DNA of 64,000 bases from contig CAWJCP010000002.1 in the NCBI GenBank assembly GCA_963841445.1, positions 496,001 through 560,000 of the forward strand, in the 5' to 3' direction. Position numbers and translations under genes: made by a program. This DNA comes from Mayfieldus sp963841445. Lineage in GTDB: Bacteria > Actinomycetota > Thermoleophilia > Solirubrobacterales > 70-9. Below are positions 35,940-44,510 of this stretch, piece after piece; positions within the stretch are counted from its first letter, which is position 1, and each line of letters begins with the position of its first letter. Under the pieces are notes generated by a model. The model worked only from the letters and a program-made list of their open reading frames with translations, had not been told where the DNA came from and did no database searches.

Positions 35940-36974
35940 TCAGGGGACCAGCACGACCTTGCCGATGTTACGCCGCTCGGCGATGAAGCGGTGTGCGTCG
36001 GCGGCGCGATCGAATGGGAAGGCCTCCGCTACCACCGGGGTCAGGTCTCCACTCTCGAGCCTTGGCCGAAGCGGATCGAGCACGCGGTCGAGGCCTCCCT
36101 CCTCGTCCCACCAATGCAGCATGTTGAGGCCGAAGACCCCCTTGTTCTCGTTCATCACCCCGATGCTCTTCCACCACGGCATCGTCGCCAGAGGGGTTTT
36201 CAGCGCCATCCGGGCCGCGGCGACGAGGTTGCGTGTCTCGCCGGCCTGCGCCTCGCTGGCGCCATACATGATCAGCCGCCCGCCCGGACGCAGGATCGCG
36301 TAGTCCTTCTTGAAGCTGCTGGGGCCGATCGCGTCGAACGCGACGTCGATGCCCTCGCCGCCGCTGATCCGCATCACCTCCGCGGCGAAGTCGAGGTTGC
36401 GGTAGTCGATCGGGTGGTCCACCCCCTGCTCGCGGATCGCGTCGTGCTTGGAGGCCGAAGCGGTTCCGAAGATCTCGACGCCACGCAGGTACGCGATCTG
36501 GGTCGCCGCGATTCCGACTCCGCCGGCGGCGGCGTGGATCAGCACCCGCTCGCCCTCCTTCAGCCCCCCCATCACAATCAGGCCGGCCTGCGCGGTCGCG
36601 TAGTTGACCGGGAAGGCGGCGCCCTGCTCGAAGGAAAGCTTGTCCGGCAATGGGAAGGCCTGGTCGGCGGCGACCGTGACCAGCTCGGCGTGGCCGCCGA
36701 AGCGGGTGCCGGCGACGACCCGGTCTCCGACCTCGTGGTCGTCGACCCCGTCGCCCACCGACTCCACCTCGCCGGCGACCTCGTAGCCGACCACGCAGGG
36801 CAGCTTCGGCGCGTCGGGGTAGAGGCCCGTGCGCGCCATCGTGTCAGCGAAGTTGATCCCCGCCGCCTTGACGGCGACCCGCACCTCCCCGGCGCCGACC
36901 GGCGGATCGGGCATCTCGCGCACCTCGAGGACCTCGGGACCGCCGTGCTTGCTGATCACCACCGCGCGCATCAA
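35940..36974 (-). CDS. quinone oxidoreductase-like MDR-family reductase
   Basis: A 344-residue medium-chain dehydrogenase/reductase without the catalytic-zinc ligands. It is of the NADPH:quinone reductase/VAT-1 type. Marks are VKAAGINFADTMARTGLYP, PCVVGYEVAGEVESVG, AAFPVNYATAQAGLIVMGGLKEGERVLIHAAAGGVGIAATQIA (NADPH-binding AAGGVG) and the C-terminal GKVVLVP. It lies 18 bases after the serA stop on the same strand. The substrate is unknown; nearby menaquinone genes are suggestive only. Confidence 0.85.
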   Translation of the reverse strand: MMRAVVISKHGGPEVLEVREMPDPPVGAGEVRVAVKAAGINFADTMARTGLYPDAPKLPCVVGYEVAGEVESVGDGVDDHEVGDRVVAGTRFGGHAELVTVAADQAFPLPDKLSFEQGAAFPVNYATAQAGLIVMGGLKEGERVLIHAAAGGVGIAATQIAYLRGVEIFGTASASKHDAIREQGVDHPIDYRNLDFAAEVMRISGGEGIDVAFDAIGPSSFKKDYAILRPGGRLIMYGASEAQAGETRNLVAAARMALKTPLATMPWWKSIGVMNENKGVFGLNMLHWWDEEGGLDRVLDPLRPRLESGDLTPVVAEAFPFDRAADAHRFIAERRNIGKVVLVP

Positions 36975-36992
36975 GGCGAACTCTATTCGCGC

Positions 36993-38600
36993 TTACAGAT
37001 CGACGGCGCGACCGACCGAGAATCCCTCCAGCTGGAGGATCTTCTCGACTGTCGAATCCTGGACCGGCGCGTCCGTGGTCAGTGCCATGACCGCGCGGTC
37101 GCCGGACTGCTCGGCGCCGACCGCGGCGGAGACGATGTTGACGCCCTCCTCTCCGAATGCGGTCCCCACCCGGCCGATCATCCCCGGCTGGTCGCTGTAG
37201 CGGAAGACCGCGATGTGATCGCCGAAGGGCAGGTAGAAGCCCTCGCCCCAGACCGAGACGAGGTAGGGCTCGTTGCGCGGCCCGACCCCGGTTCCGGCCA
37301 CCACGACCGCCTCGCCCCCGGACTCGATTCGCACCGTCACCAGCTCGGTGAAATCGTCGGAGACCGCGTCGCGCTGCTCGATCAGCTCGATCCCGCGCTC
37401 CTCGGCCATCTGCGGGGCGTTGACGAGGTTGACCGGCTCCTCGGTGTGGCCGGAGAGGATCCCGACCAGCACCGCGATTCCGAGCAACCGGGTGTCGTAC
37501 TCGGCGATCCGGCCCCGGAACTCGGCCACGACCCGATCGATCGAGCCGTTGCCGAGCCCCTGTGCCAGGTGCCCGAGCTTCTCGCAGAGCGGCACGAACG
37601 GCGCCAGGGCCTCCATCTCCTCGGGACGGACGGCGGCGATGTTGACCGCATTGGTGACCACGCCGCCGCTGAGCGCCGCCATCACCTGCTCGGCGGTGAC
37701 CAGGCCGGCCCGATCCTGCGCCTCGGCGGTCGAGGCGCCGAGGTGCGGCGTCACGACGACGTCGTCGCGGGAGAAGATCGGATGCTCAGTGAACGGCTCC
37801 TCGGGGAAGACGTCCAGGGCCGCCCCGGCCAGCTTGCCCGACTCCAGGCCGTTGACGAGCGCGTCGAGGTCGATCAGCTCGCCGCGGGCGCAGTTGACGA
37901 TCATCGCGCCGTCCTTCATCTCGGCGATCGCCTCGGCGTCGATCCAGTTCACGGTCTCCGGCGTCTTCGGGAGGTGCAGGGTGATCACGTCGGCCCGCCC
38001 GTAGAGCTCCGCTGTCTCGCCCACCCCCTCGACGCCGAGCTCACGGAAGCGCTCCGCGGAGACGAACTTGTCGTAGGCGACGACGTCCATCTCGAAGCTC
38101 TGCGCTCGTTTTGCGACCAGCTGCCCGATGCGGCCGAAGCCGACCACCCCGAGCGTCTTGCCGTAGAGCTCAGAGCCGCCGAAGCGCGAGCGCTCCCAGG
38201 CGCCGCCGGTCAGCGAGCCGTGCGCCTGCGGGACGTTGCGCAGCAGCGCCAGGATCAGCGCCATCGTGTGCTCGGCCGCGGCGACCGAGTTGGACTCGGG
38301 GGCGTTGGCGACGATCACGCCGCGCCGGGTCGCGGCGGCGATGTCGACGTTGTCGACCCCGGTCCCAGCCCGGCCGATCACCTTCAGCCGGCCGGCCCGC
38401 TCGATCAGCTCGGCGGTCAGCTTGGTGGCGGAGCGGATCAGGATCGCGTCGTAGTCGCCGATCCGCTCGGCCAGCTCCTCGTCGGACATCTCGAGGCCGA
38501 GGTCAACGTCGAAGCTGCCGCGCAGCAGCTCGACGCCGGAGTCGGCGATCTTCTCCTTGACCAGGACCCGCTGCGACTCGTCGGCCACGGCCGGCACCAA
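36993..38600 (-). CDS. serA: D-3-phosphoglycerate dehydrogenase
   Basis: A ~535-residue first enzyme of serine synthesis. The N-terminal substrate domain has LIRSATKLTAELIE and GRAGTGVDNVDI. The NAD domain has LGVVGFGRIGQLVAKRA, MIVNCARGELIDLDALVNGL and the catalytic PHLGASTAEAQDRAG (His). An intervening ~130-residue domain and a C-terminal ACT domain (VFRYSDQPGMIGRVGTAFGEEGVNIVSA) mark the long, mycobacterial-type SerA with serine feedback. The start is uncertain: TTG at 38600, GTG at 38597 or GTG at 38588, all immediately after the aminotransferase stop at 38601. The two genes are clearly coupled. Confidence 0.94.
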   Translation of the reverse strand: MVPAVADESQRVLVKEKIADSGVELLRGSFDVDLGLEMSDEELAERIGDYDAILIRSATKLTAELIERAGRLKVIGRAGTGVDNVDIAAATRRGVIVANAPESNSVAAAEHTMALILALLRNVPQAHGSLTGGAWERSRFGGSELYGKTLGVVGFGRIGQLVAKRAQSFEMDVVAYDKFVSAERFRELGVEGVGETAELYGRADVITLHLPKTPETVNWIDAEAIAEMKDGAMIVNCARGELIDLDALVNGLESGKLAGAALDVFPEEPFTEHPIFSRDDVVVTPHLGASTAEAQDRAGLVTAEQVMAALSGGVVTNAVNIAAVRPEEMEALAPFVPLCEKLGHLAQGLGNGSIDRVVAEFRGRIAEYDTRLLGIAVLVGILSGHTEEPVNLVNAPQMAEERGIELIEQRDAVSDDFTELVTVRIESGGEAVVVAGTGVGPRNEPYLVSVWGEGFYLPFGDHIAVFRYSDQPGMIGRVGTAFGEEGVNIVSAAVGAEQSGDRAVMALTTDAPVQDSTVEKILQLEGFSVGRAVDL

Positions 38601-39791
38601 CTAGCTGACCGGCTCCGGAGCGACGCCCGCCTCGGCGAAGACGCGCTGCGCGGCTCCGACGGCGGCCCCCGGCTCCGCGTCGTGGCCGAGCTCGCGCAGG
38701 GCCATCTCCAGGCCGCTGAGGGCGACGACGATGTCGAAGGCGCCGTAATAGCCGCAATGGGCGATTCGCACGATCTTCCCCTTCAGCTGGCCCTGGCCAC
38801 CCGCGACCGTGATCCCGAGCCGGTCCCGCATCAGCTTCGGCACCGCCACGCCGTCGATCGACTCGGGCAGCTGCGCGACCGTGACCACGTTGGCGTCCGG
38901 GTCGTCGGGGCCGAAGCGCTCCAGCCCGATCGCCTCGATCCCGGCGCGGGCCGCGCGGGCGAGGATCGCATGGCGCTCGAAGACCTCGTCGAGGCCCTCC
39001 TCGAAGATCATCTCCAGCGCCACGTCGAGGGCCCGCCAGAGGGTCACCGCGGGCGTGAAGGGGCTGTTCGGCGGCTCTTCGCGCTGTCCCTTCGCCGTCT
39101 TCGCCCAGTCGAAGTAGTAGCGCCGGCCGGGGTTCTCGGCCGCGGTCGCGAGCGCCCGCTCGGACACCGACGCAAAGGCGAGGCCGGGTGGGCACATCAG
39201 CGACTTCTGGGAGCCGGAGACGACGACATCGACGCCCCACTCGTCCTGAGGGAGCTCGACCGCCCCGAGGCCCGAGATCGCGTCGATGGCGAGGATCGTG
39301 TCGTGCTCGCGCGCAACCTCGGCGAGCGTCCGCACGTCGTTGACGACTCCGGTCGAGGTCTCCGACTGGGTGCTGAACAGCGCCCGCGCCGGGCGCCCAA
39401 GGCCGGCGAGCGCCTCGCCGACCCGAGCCGGGTCGACCCTCTCGCCCCACTCGAACTCCAGGTGGGTCGTCGCGGCGCCGTAGGCCTCGCAGATCTCCGC
39501 CCAGCGCTGGCCGAACTTGCCACATGACGCGACCACGGCCGGCTCGCCGGGCACGACCAGGTTGGCGACCGCCGACTCCATCGCGCCTGAGCCCGAGGCC
39601 GCGAACGAGAGCACGTCGTTGGCGCTGCGAAAGACCTGCGGGAGGCGCTCCACGGCGCGCTCGTAGAGCTCCACGAAAGCCGGCGCCCGGTGGTACGCGA
39701 TCGGCTCCGCCATCACCTGGGAGACGCGCGGCGGCAGCGGCGTCGGGCCGGCAGTCATCAGATATTGCTTGTTGTAGATCTCCGGGCTCAT
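38601..39791 (-). CDS. class V aminotransferase (SerC/alanine-glyoxylate type)
   Basis: A 396-residue PLP enzyme. YLMTAGPTPLPPRVSQVM at the start, FAASGSGAMESAVANLV, HSETSTG-like STQSETSTGVVND, IDAISGLGAVEL and VSGSQKSLMCPPGLAFASVS (PLP Lys in SQK) place it with alanine-glyoxylate/serine-pyruvate aminotransferases. Its coupling to serA (adjacent stop and start) suggests that it provides the phosphoserine or serine amino-transfer step, since no typical serC is seen. That is inference; classical SerC is only distantly similar. Confidence 0.82.
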   Translation of the reverse strand: MSPEIYNKQYLMTAGPTPLPPRVSQVMAEPIAYHRAPAFVELYERAVERLPQVFRSANDVLSFAASGSGAMESAVANLVVPGEPAVVASCGKFGQRWAEICEAYGAATTHLEFEWGERVDPARVGEALAGLGRPARALFSTQSETSTGVVNDVRTLAEVAREHDTILAIDAISGLGAVELPQDEWGVDVVVSGSQKSLMCPPGLAFASVSERALATAAENPGRRYYFDWAKTAKGQREEPPNSPFTPAVTLWRALDVALEMIFEEGLDEVFERHAILARAARAGIEAIGLERFGPDDPDANVVTVAQLPESIDGVAVPKLMRDRLGITVAGGQGQLKGKIVRIAHCGYYGAFDIVVALSGLEMALRELGHDAEPGAAVGAAQRVFAEAGVAPEPVS

Positions 39792-39945
39792 TCGCGAGTG
39801 CCTGGACAGGCGAGGGTCAACAGGTTATTGGTCGTCGTGGCGGCCAACCGTCCACCCGGCTCGCGTAGCGTCGTTCGCGGGCTCTAGTCTGCGCACCGCG
39901 GCCGCAGTGGGGAGACGGTCGCGTCCAACCCGATCGGAGGCACAG

Positions 39946-40584
39946 ATGTACCCAGTCAGCTACGAAGCGGACAACCCGGGCGAGGGGCGCAACCGGCTCA
40001 CCACCTTCTTCCGAAGCATTCTCGTCATCCCCTGGATGATCGTCGCCTCCCTCTACGGCATCGCTGCGTCGATAGCGGTCGTGATCGCCTGGTTCGCGCT
40101 CGTGTTCACGGGCCGCTACCCGGACGGCCTCTACAACTTCGTCGCCGGATACGTGCGCATGATCAGTCGCGTCAACGCGTTCTATTACCTGCTCATCGAC
40201 GAGTGGCCCCCGTTCAACGGCGATGAGATTCCGGGCTATCCGGTGCGGATCGGGATCCCGGCGCCGAAGCCCGAATACAGCCGTCTCAAGGCGGCCTTCA
40301 GGCTGATCGTCGGGATTCCGGTGATGCTGCTCTCCTACGTGCAGTCGCTGATCGCACTCGTGATCGCGATCATCGCCTGGTTCGCGATCCTCTTCACGGG
40401 CGCGATCTCCGCGGGGCTCTTCGATCCGCTGCGCTCGGCGTTGGCATACACGACGCGTGCGACCGCGTACTTCGCCCTCTTGACCGAGGACTGGCCACCC
40501 TTCTCGCTCGAGGAGTCGGCTCCTGCGCAAGCTGGCACGCCAGTCCCGCCCCCGCCGCCCGATCCGGGCGCGGGACAGTCCTAG
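39946..40584 (+). CDS. DUF4389 membrane protein, copy 1
   Basis: 212 residues from the ATG at 39946, which follows GGAGGCAC; the longer frame from 39907 lacks a site. The family pattern is clear: MYPVSYEADNPGEGRNRLTTFFRSILVIPWMIV, helix SIAVVIAWFALVFTGRYPDGLYNFVAGYVR, then a repeat of the same layout (YSRLKAAFRLIVGIPVMLL..IAWFAILFTG). The tail is Pro-rich (PVPPPPPDPGAG). Four or so membrane segments are predicted. The function is unknown. A second copy follows after 29 bases. Confidence 0.8.
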   Translation: MYPVSYEADNPGEGRNRLTTFFRSILVIPWMIVASLYGIAASIAVVIAWFALVFTGRYPDGLYNFVAGYVRMISRVNAFYYLLIDEWPPFNGDEIPGYPVRIGIPAPKPEYSRLKAAFRLIVGIPVMLLSYVQSLIALVIAIIAWFAILFTGAISAGLFDPLRSALAYTTRATAYFALLTEDWPPFSLEESAPAQAGTPVPPPPPDPGAGQS

Positions 40585-40613
40585 ACCGGCAACCGAGAAA
40601 CTGGAGGATCAGG

Positions 40614-41240
40614 ATGTACCCGATCAGCTACGAAGCCGACTACCTCAGGGAACGAAACCGGCTGACGACGTTCTTCCGCATCATCCTCGCGATTCCCTGG
40701 CTCATCGTCGCCTACATCTATGACCTTGCGGTCCTGGTCGTTGCGGTGATTGCTTGGTTCGCGATCATCATCCTCGGGCGCTACCCGCAGTGGGCCTACG
40801 ACTTCAACGCAGGGGTGGTGCGCTACTTCACCCGATTCATCGCCTGGGTGTCGCTGCAAACCGACCCGTTCCCGCCCTTCGGGATCGGCCCCGACCCGAC
40901 TTACCCGGTGCGACTCCAGGTCGCGCCGCGGGCCGAGAAGCAGAGCCGGCTGAAGGCGCTCTTCCGGATCATCCTGATCATTCCGCTGATCTTCGTCCAG
41001 TACGCGATCAACTCGATCCAGACGGGCGCCGCGCTGGTCGCCTGGCTGACGATCGTCTTCCGCGGCTACCAGCCGGCCGGCGTCCACAATGCGCTCGCAT
41101 TCGTCACCGCTTGGCACGCACGCGCCTGGAGCTACATCCTGTTGCTTCGCGACGAGTACCCGCCGGTCGGCGACGAGCCTGTGCAGGTCGGCGACGTGAG
41201 GCCCTCGGGGCCGCCCGCGATGGGCGGCTCGGCGGGCTGA
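40614..41240 (+). CDS. DUF4389 membrane protein, copy 2
   Basis: A 208-residue paralogue of the preceding protein: MYPISYEADYLRERNRLTTFFRIILAIPWLIV matches its first 30 residues closely, then AWFAIIILGRYPQWAYDFNAGVVRY and a second half with the same order. CTGGAGGATCAGG is a good ribosome site for the ATG. The pair probably arose by tandem duplication and may form a heteromer. It is followed 3 bases later by a cupin gene, so all three are likely one transcript. Confidence 0.8.
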   Translation: MYPISYEADYLRERNRLTTFFRIILAIPWLIVAYIYDLAVLVVAVIAWFAIIILGRYPQWAYDFNAGVVRYFTRFIAWVSLQTDPFPPFGIGPDPTYPVRLQVAPRAEKQSRLKALFRIILIIPLIFVQYAINSIQTGAALVAWLTIVFRGYQPAGVHNALAFVTAWHARAWSYILLLRDEYPPVGDEPVQVGDVRPSGPPAMGGSAG

Positions 41241-41243
41241 TCG

Positions 41244-41669
41244 ATGGCTGATCGCTCCGCCGAGGTCGTCGGAGGAGAGGGCTACTCGGTAGCCCACCTC
41301 GACGACCTCGGCGAGGGCTACGGGTTTCGGAAGATTCGCGCCGCACTCGGAGTCGACGCCTTCGGAGTCAACGCGATCGTGATGCCGCCCTCGTATGCAA
41401 CCGGGCGCCACTACCACGACGAGCAGCAGGAGCTCTACCTCGTGCACAGCGGCCGGGTCGCGATCGAGTTCGGCGACGGCACGACCCACGAGTTGGGACC
41501 GGGCGGGCTTGCCCGCGTCGATGCCTCCACGGTGCGCAGGCTCCGCAACCTCAGTGATTCCGAGGACGCCGTCTATGTGGTCGTCGGCGGCAAGGATGGC
41601 TATGTCGGCCGCGACGGCCGGCTGCCGGAGGGTGAGGAGAGCCCCTTCGGGCATTCGGGTCGTGCGTGA
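41244..41669 (+). CDS. single-domain cupin protein
   Basis: 141 residues. The cupin motifs are GRHYHDEQQELYLVHSGRVAIEFGDG (motif 1 with two His and Glu) and the later LGPGGLARVDASTVRRLRNLSD (motif 2, where the usual third metal-binding His is replaced by Arg). It lies 3 bases after the second DUF4389 gene. It is about one barrel in size, with no DNA-binding part, so it may be an enzyme, an isomerase or a binding protein. A second cupin of similar build is at 49594. Confidence 0.72.
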   Translation: MADRSAEVVGGEGYSVAHLDDLGEGYGFRKIRAALGVDAFGVNAIVMPPSYATGRHYHDEQQELYLVHSGRVAIEFGDGTTHELGPGGLARVDASTVRRLRNLSDSEDAVYVVVGGKDGYVGRDGRLPEGEESPFGHSGRA

Positions 41670-41717
41670 GCAGGTCGCCCGACTGAGGACAACGCCAAAC
41701 GACGGCTTGCAGCGGCC

Positions 41718-42722
41718 TCAGAACTCGGAGTCGATCCAGGGCATCATCTTGCGCAGCTCCCCGCCGACCTCCTCGACCTGAGCGTCGGCTGCTTCGTCAC
41801 GCAGGCGCTGGAAGCTCTCGCCACCGGCGCGGTTCTCGGCGATCCATTCCTTCGCGAACTCGCCCGACTGGATGTCGGCGAGGATCTTCTTCATCGCCGC
41901 GCGGGACTCCGGCCCGATCACTCGCGGGCCACGGGTCATGTCGCCGTACTCGGCCGTGTTCGAGATCGAGTAGCGCATCCCCTGGATTCCCTTCTCGTAC
42001 ATCAGGTCGACGATCAGCTTCAGCTCGTGCAGGCACTCGAAGTAGGCGAGGCGGGGGTCATAGCCGGCTTCGACCAAGGTCTCGAAGCCTGCCTGGACCA
42101 GCTCGGTCGCGCCGCCGCAGAGCACCGACTGCTCGCCGAAGAGGTCGGTCTCGCACTCGTCCTTGAAAGTCGTCTCGATGATCCCGGCCCGACCGCCGCC
42201 GATGCCGCTCGCGTAAGCGAGGACCAGATCGTGGGCATCGCCGGTCGCGTCCTGATGCACCGCCATCAGGCAGGGCACGCCCTGTCCTTCGATGAACTGG
42301 CGCCGAACCAGGTGCCCGGGGCCCTTCGGCGCCACCATGCCGACGTCGACGCCGGGCGGCGGGACGATCTGGTCGAAGTGGATCGCGAAGCCGTGCGCGA
42401 ACATCAGCAGGTTGCCCGCGGCGATCCCGTCGGAGATCTCGCTCTCCCAGACCTCGGCCTGCTTCTCGTCCGGCAGCAGCACCATCACGACGTCGCCACG
42501 GCTGGCGGCGTCGGCTATCCCCAGGACCTCAAGCCCCTCGGCCTCCGCGTCGGCGCGGCTCGAGGATCCCTCACGCAGCCCGACGACGACCTCGATGCCG
42601 GAGTCCTTGAGGTTCAGCGCATGCGCGTGCCCCTGCGAGCCGTAGCCGAGGATCGCGACGGTCTTGCCCTCCAGGTTGGAGAGGTCGGCGTCTGAGTCAT
42701 AGAAGATTCCGTCGTCTGCCAC
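41718..42722 (-). CDS. ilvC: ketol-acid reductoisomerase
   Basis: 334 residues; class I KARI that converts acetolactate and acetohydroxybutyrate in Val/Leu/Ile synthesis using NAD(P)H. Marks are VAILGYGSQGHAHALNLKDSG (cofactor loop), VMVLLPDEKQAEVWESEI, MFAHGFAIHFDQIVPP, MVAPKGPGHLVRRQF, LFGEQSVLCGGATELVQAGFETLVEAGYDPRLAYFECLHELKLIVDLMYE (metal-binding Asp/Glu) and SISNTAEYGD. The GTG at 42722 has a TAGGAT -10-like box about 10 bases upstream inside the previous stop region, so a short-leader transcript is possible. It is 13 bases downstream of the SnoaL gene. Confidence 0.95.
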   Translation of the reverse strand: MADDGIFYDSDADLSNLEGKTVAILGYGSQGHAHALNLKDSGIEVVVGLREGSSSRADAEAEGLEVLGIADAASRGDVVMVLLPDEKQAEVWESEISDGIAAGNLLMFAHGFAIHFDQIVPPPGVDVGMVAPKGPGHLVRRQFIEGQGVPCLMAVHQDATGDAHDLVLAYASGIGGGRAGIIETTFKDECETDLFGEQSVLCGGATELVQAGFETLVEAGYDPRLAYFECLHELKLIVDLMYEKGIQGMRYSISNTAEYGDMTRGPRVIGPESRAAMKKILADIQSGEFAKEWIAENRAGGESFQRLRDEAADAQVEEVGGELRKMMPWIDSEF

Positions 42723-42735
42723 GGGGCCGGAGATC

Positions 42736-43131
42736 CTACGCGTCCTTGCGGAACATGAAGTACTCCGTGAACTCCGAGCAGCGCCCCTGATCGTCGAAGC
42801 GCATCACGAAGCAGTTGAAGTAGGTCCGGTAGATCTCCTCGCCCGGCTCGTGGCGGTAGGAGCTCTGCCCGATCGCGACCGCGGCGTTCCCGTCGATCGC
42901 GAATGGCCTGTACTCCGCCGCCCAGGTGCCCGGCTCGTCGCGGTCCGGCGCACCTTCTCCCTTTCCGGTCCAGGAAGCGATCACCGCTGCCCGCCCGGTG
43001 ATCGGCTCGTCATAGGGGTGGTAACGACAGACCACGTCGGCGCTGAAGAGGTCGCCGATCTGCTCCGGGTCATAGCTTCGCCACGCCTCGACGTATCGGT
43101 CCAGCCAGCCCTGCAGCTCCTCACCGGTCAC
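42736..43131 (-). CDS. NTF2/SnoaL-like protein
   Basis: 131 residues from the GTG at 43131, which overlaps the menE stop (GTGA). The sequence (LDRYVEAWRSYDPEQIGDLFSADVVCRYHPYDEPITGRAAV..FNCFVMRFDDQGRCSEFTEYFMFRKDA) is the standard alpha+beta cone of SnoaL/NTF2-like proteins. These proteins hold small aromatic or polyketide ligands or act as isomerases. Coupling to menE is suggestive but not proof of a role in menaquinone synthesis. The longer frame up to 43488 is antisense noise. Confidence 0.75.
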   Translation of the reverse strand: MTGEELQGWLDRYVEAWRSYDPEQIGDLFSADVVCRYHPYDEPITGRAAVIASWTGKGEGAPDRDEPGTWAAEYRPFAIDGNAAVAIGQSSYRHEPGEEIYRTYFNCFVMRFDDQGRCSEFTEYFMFRKDA

Positions 43132-44453
43132 CGCAGCGCCCGTCGCAACAACTTGCCGGAGGGCGTGCGGGGAAGCGCCGAGGCGATCTCGATCCGCTTC
43201 GGCACCTTGTATCCGGCCAGCACCTCGGCGCAGTGGCGGCGCAGCTCCTCGGTCGGCAGCTCCGCGTCGCCACGCAGGACTACGACCGCGGTCACGGCTT
43301 GCTGCCATTCGGGGTCCTCGCGGCCGATCACGGCGGCATCGGCGACCTCGGGGTGGCGCAGCAGCACTTGCTCGACCTCCGCCGGGACGACGTTCTCGCC
43401 CCCGGTCACGATCAGGTCGTCGATGCGGTCTTCGACGTAGAGGAATCCCTCCTCGTCGATCCTGCCGAGGTCGCGGGTATGAAGCCACCCGTCGGCGTCC
43501 GCGCAGCCCGGCGCCACGGTCGGGCCTTGGACGAGGATCTCGCCGTCCTTTATCCGCAGGTGGGTGGTGAGCAGGGGGCGCCCGGCCGAGCCGAGCTTTC
43601 TCTGCGCGTCTGCCGGCCCCAGGGTGGTCACCTGCGAGCAGGCCTCGGTGAGCCCGTAGGTCTGCACGACGCTGGCCCCTTTCCCAACCGCCTCCTCGAG
43701 CGCAGCCTCGGAGACCGGGCCGCCGCCGATCAGAATCGCCCGTGGGCCCGAGAGGTCGACCCCGGCATCGAGCAGGCGGACCAGCATCGTCGGCACCAGC
43801 GAGGCGACTGAAGCCTCGCCGCGCTGCAGAATCTCGGCGATCCGATCGACGTCGAAGCTCTCGTGCAGACCCACCGCGGTGCCGTAGATCACCGAGCGCA
43901 TCACGATCGAAAGCCCCCCGATGTGGCTGAGGGGAAGGCAGCAGAGCCAGCAGTCATCCGGCTGCACGCCGATGTTGAAGGCCGAGCCGACCGCGCTCCA
44001 GAGCTGGTTGCCGTAGGTGAGCCCGATCGCCTGCGGCTCACCGGAGCTGCCGCCGGTGAGGATGCGGCAGTGGACGTCGTCCATGTCGTGCTCGCCGAGC
44101 AGCGGCAGGTCGGCCTCGGTCTGGGTCAGCTCGCCGGCGTCCGAGAGCTCGACCGCGGGCCGCTCGGCGCGCAGGACCCGCTCGCGCTCGGCGTCGGTGA
44201 GCCTCGGGTTGAGCGGCAGCAGCACGGCTCCCAGCTTCATCAGCGCGTGGATCAGGACCACCATCTCGCGCCCCGGGGGCATCGTCAGGGCCACCGTGGC
44301 CCCGCGTCGCACTCCCTGCGCCGCAAGCCGGTTGGCGACCCAGATCGCCTCGGCCTCGAGCTCGGCGAAGCTCATCCCGGCGCCGCCGGCGATCAGAGCC
44401 GTGCGATCGGGAGAGGTCTGCGCTCTCTGGGCGAGCCAGTTGTCGAGCTTCAT
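43128..44453 (-). CDS. menE: o-succinylbenzoate-CoA ligase
   Basis: A 441-residue ANL-superfamily adenylate-forming enzyme for the menaquinone pathway. Marks are LTGGSSGEPQAIGLTYGNQL (P-loop, slightly divergent), LPLSHIGGLSIVMRSVIYG, IGGGPVSEAALEEAV, VVQTYGLTEACSQVTTL, GWLHTRDLGRIDEEGFLYVEDRIDDLIVTGGENVVPAEVE and PRTPSGKLLRRAL with the final catalytic Lys. The compact size fits MenE rather than long-chain acyl-CoA ligases. The ATG at 44453 (MKLDNWLAQRAQTSPDRTALI) is chosen because the open frame beyond runs over menB. It is divergent from menB across 57 bp. Confidence 0.88.
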   Translation of the reverse strand: MKLDNWLAQRAQTSPDRTALIAGGAGMSFAELEAEAIWVANRLAAQGVRRGATVALTMPPGREMVVLIHALMKLGAVLLPLNPRLTDAERERVLRAERPAVELSDAGELTQTEADLPLLGEHDMDDVHCRILTGGSSGEPQAIGLTYGNQLWSAVGSAFNIGVQPDDCWLCCLPLSHIGGLSIVMRSVIYGTAVGLHESFDVDRIAEILQRGEASVASLVPTMLVRLLDAGVDLSGPRAILIGGGPVSEAALEEAVGKGASVVQTYGLTEACSQVTTLGPADAQRKLGSAGRPLLTTHLRIKDGEILVQGPTVAPGCADADGWLHTRDLGRIDEEGFLYVEDRIDDLIVTGGENVVPAEVEQVLLRHPEVADAAVIGREDPEWQQAVTAVVVLRGDAELPTEELRRHCAEVLAGYKVPKRIEIASALPRTPSGKLLRRALR

Positions 44454-44510
44454 GACAAGCTTCGCCCCGCATTCTTGCGAACGCCAGGATTCGCCCGGGA
44501 AAAGCAGACC

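Noticed and set aside
35934..39527. 1,197-codon open frame on the plus strand opposite the MDR, serA and aminotransferase genes
   Set aside because: It is an antisense shadow common in GC-rich genes. It has no recognisable domain or ribosome site and is wholly overlapped by three well-identified genes.
43863..44510. N-terminal extension of menB (open frame from 43863)
   Set aside because: It runs antisense over menE and has no homology to MenB; the GTG at 44511 gives the expected N-terminus.
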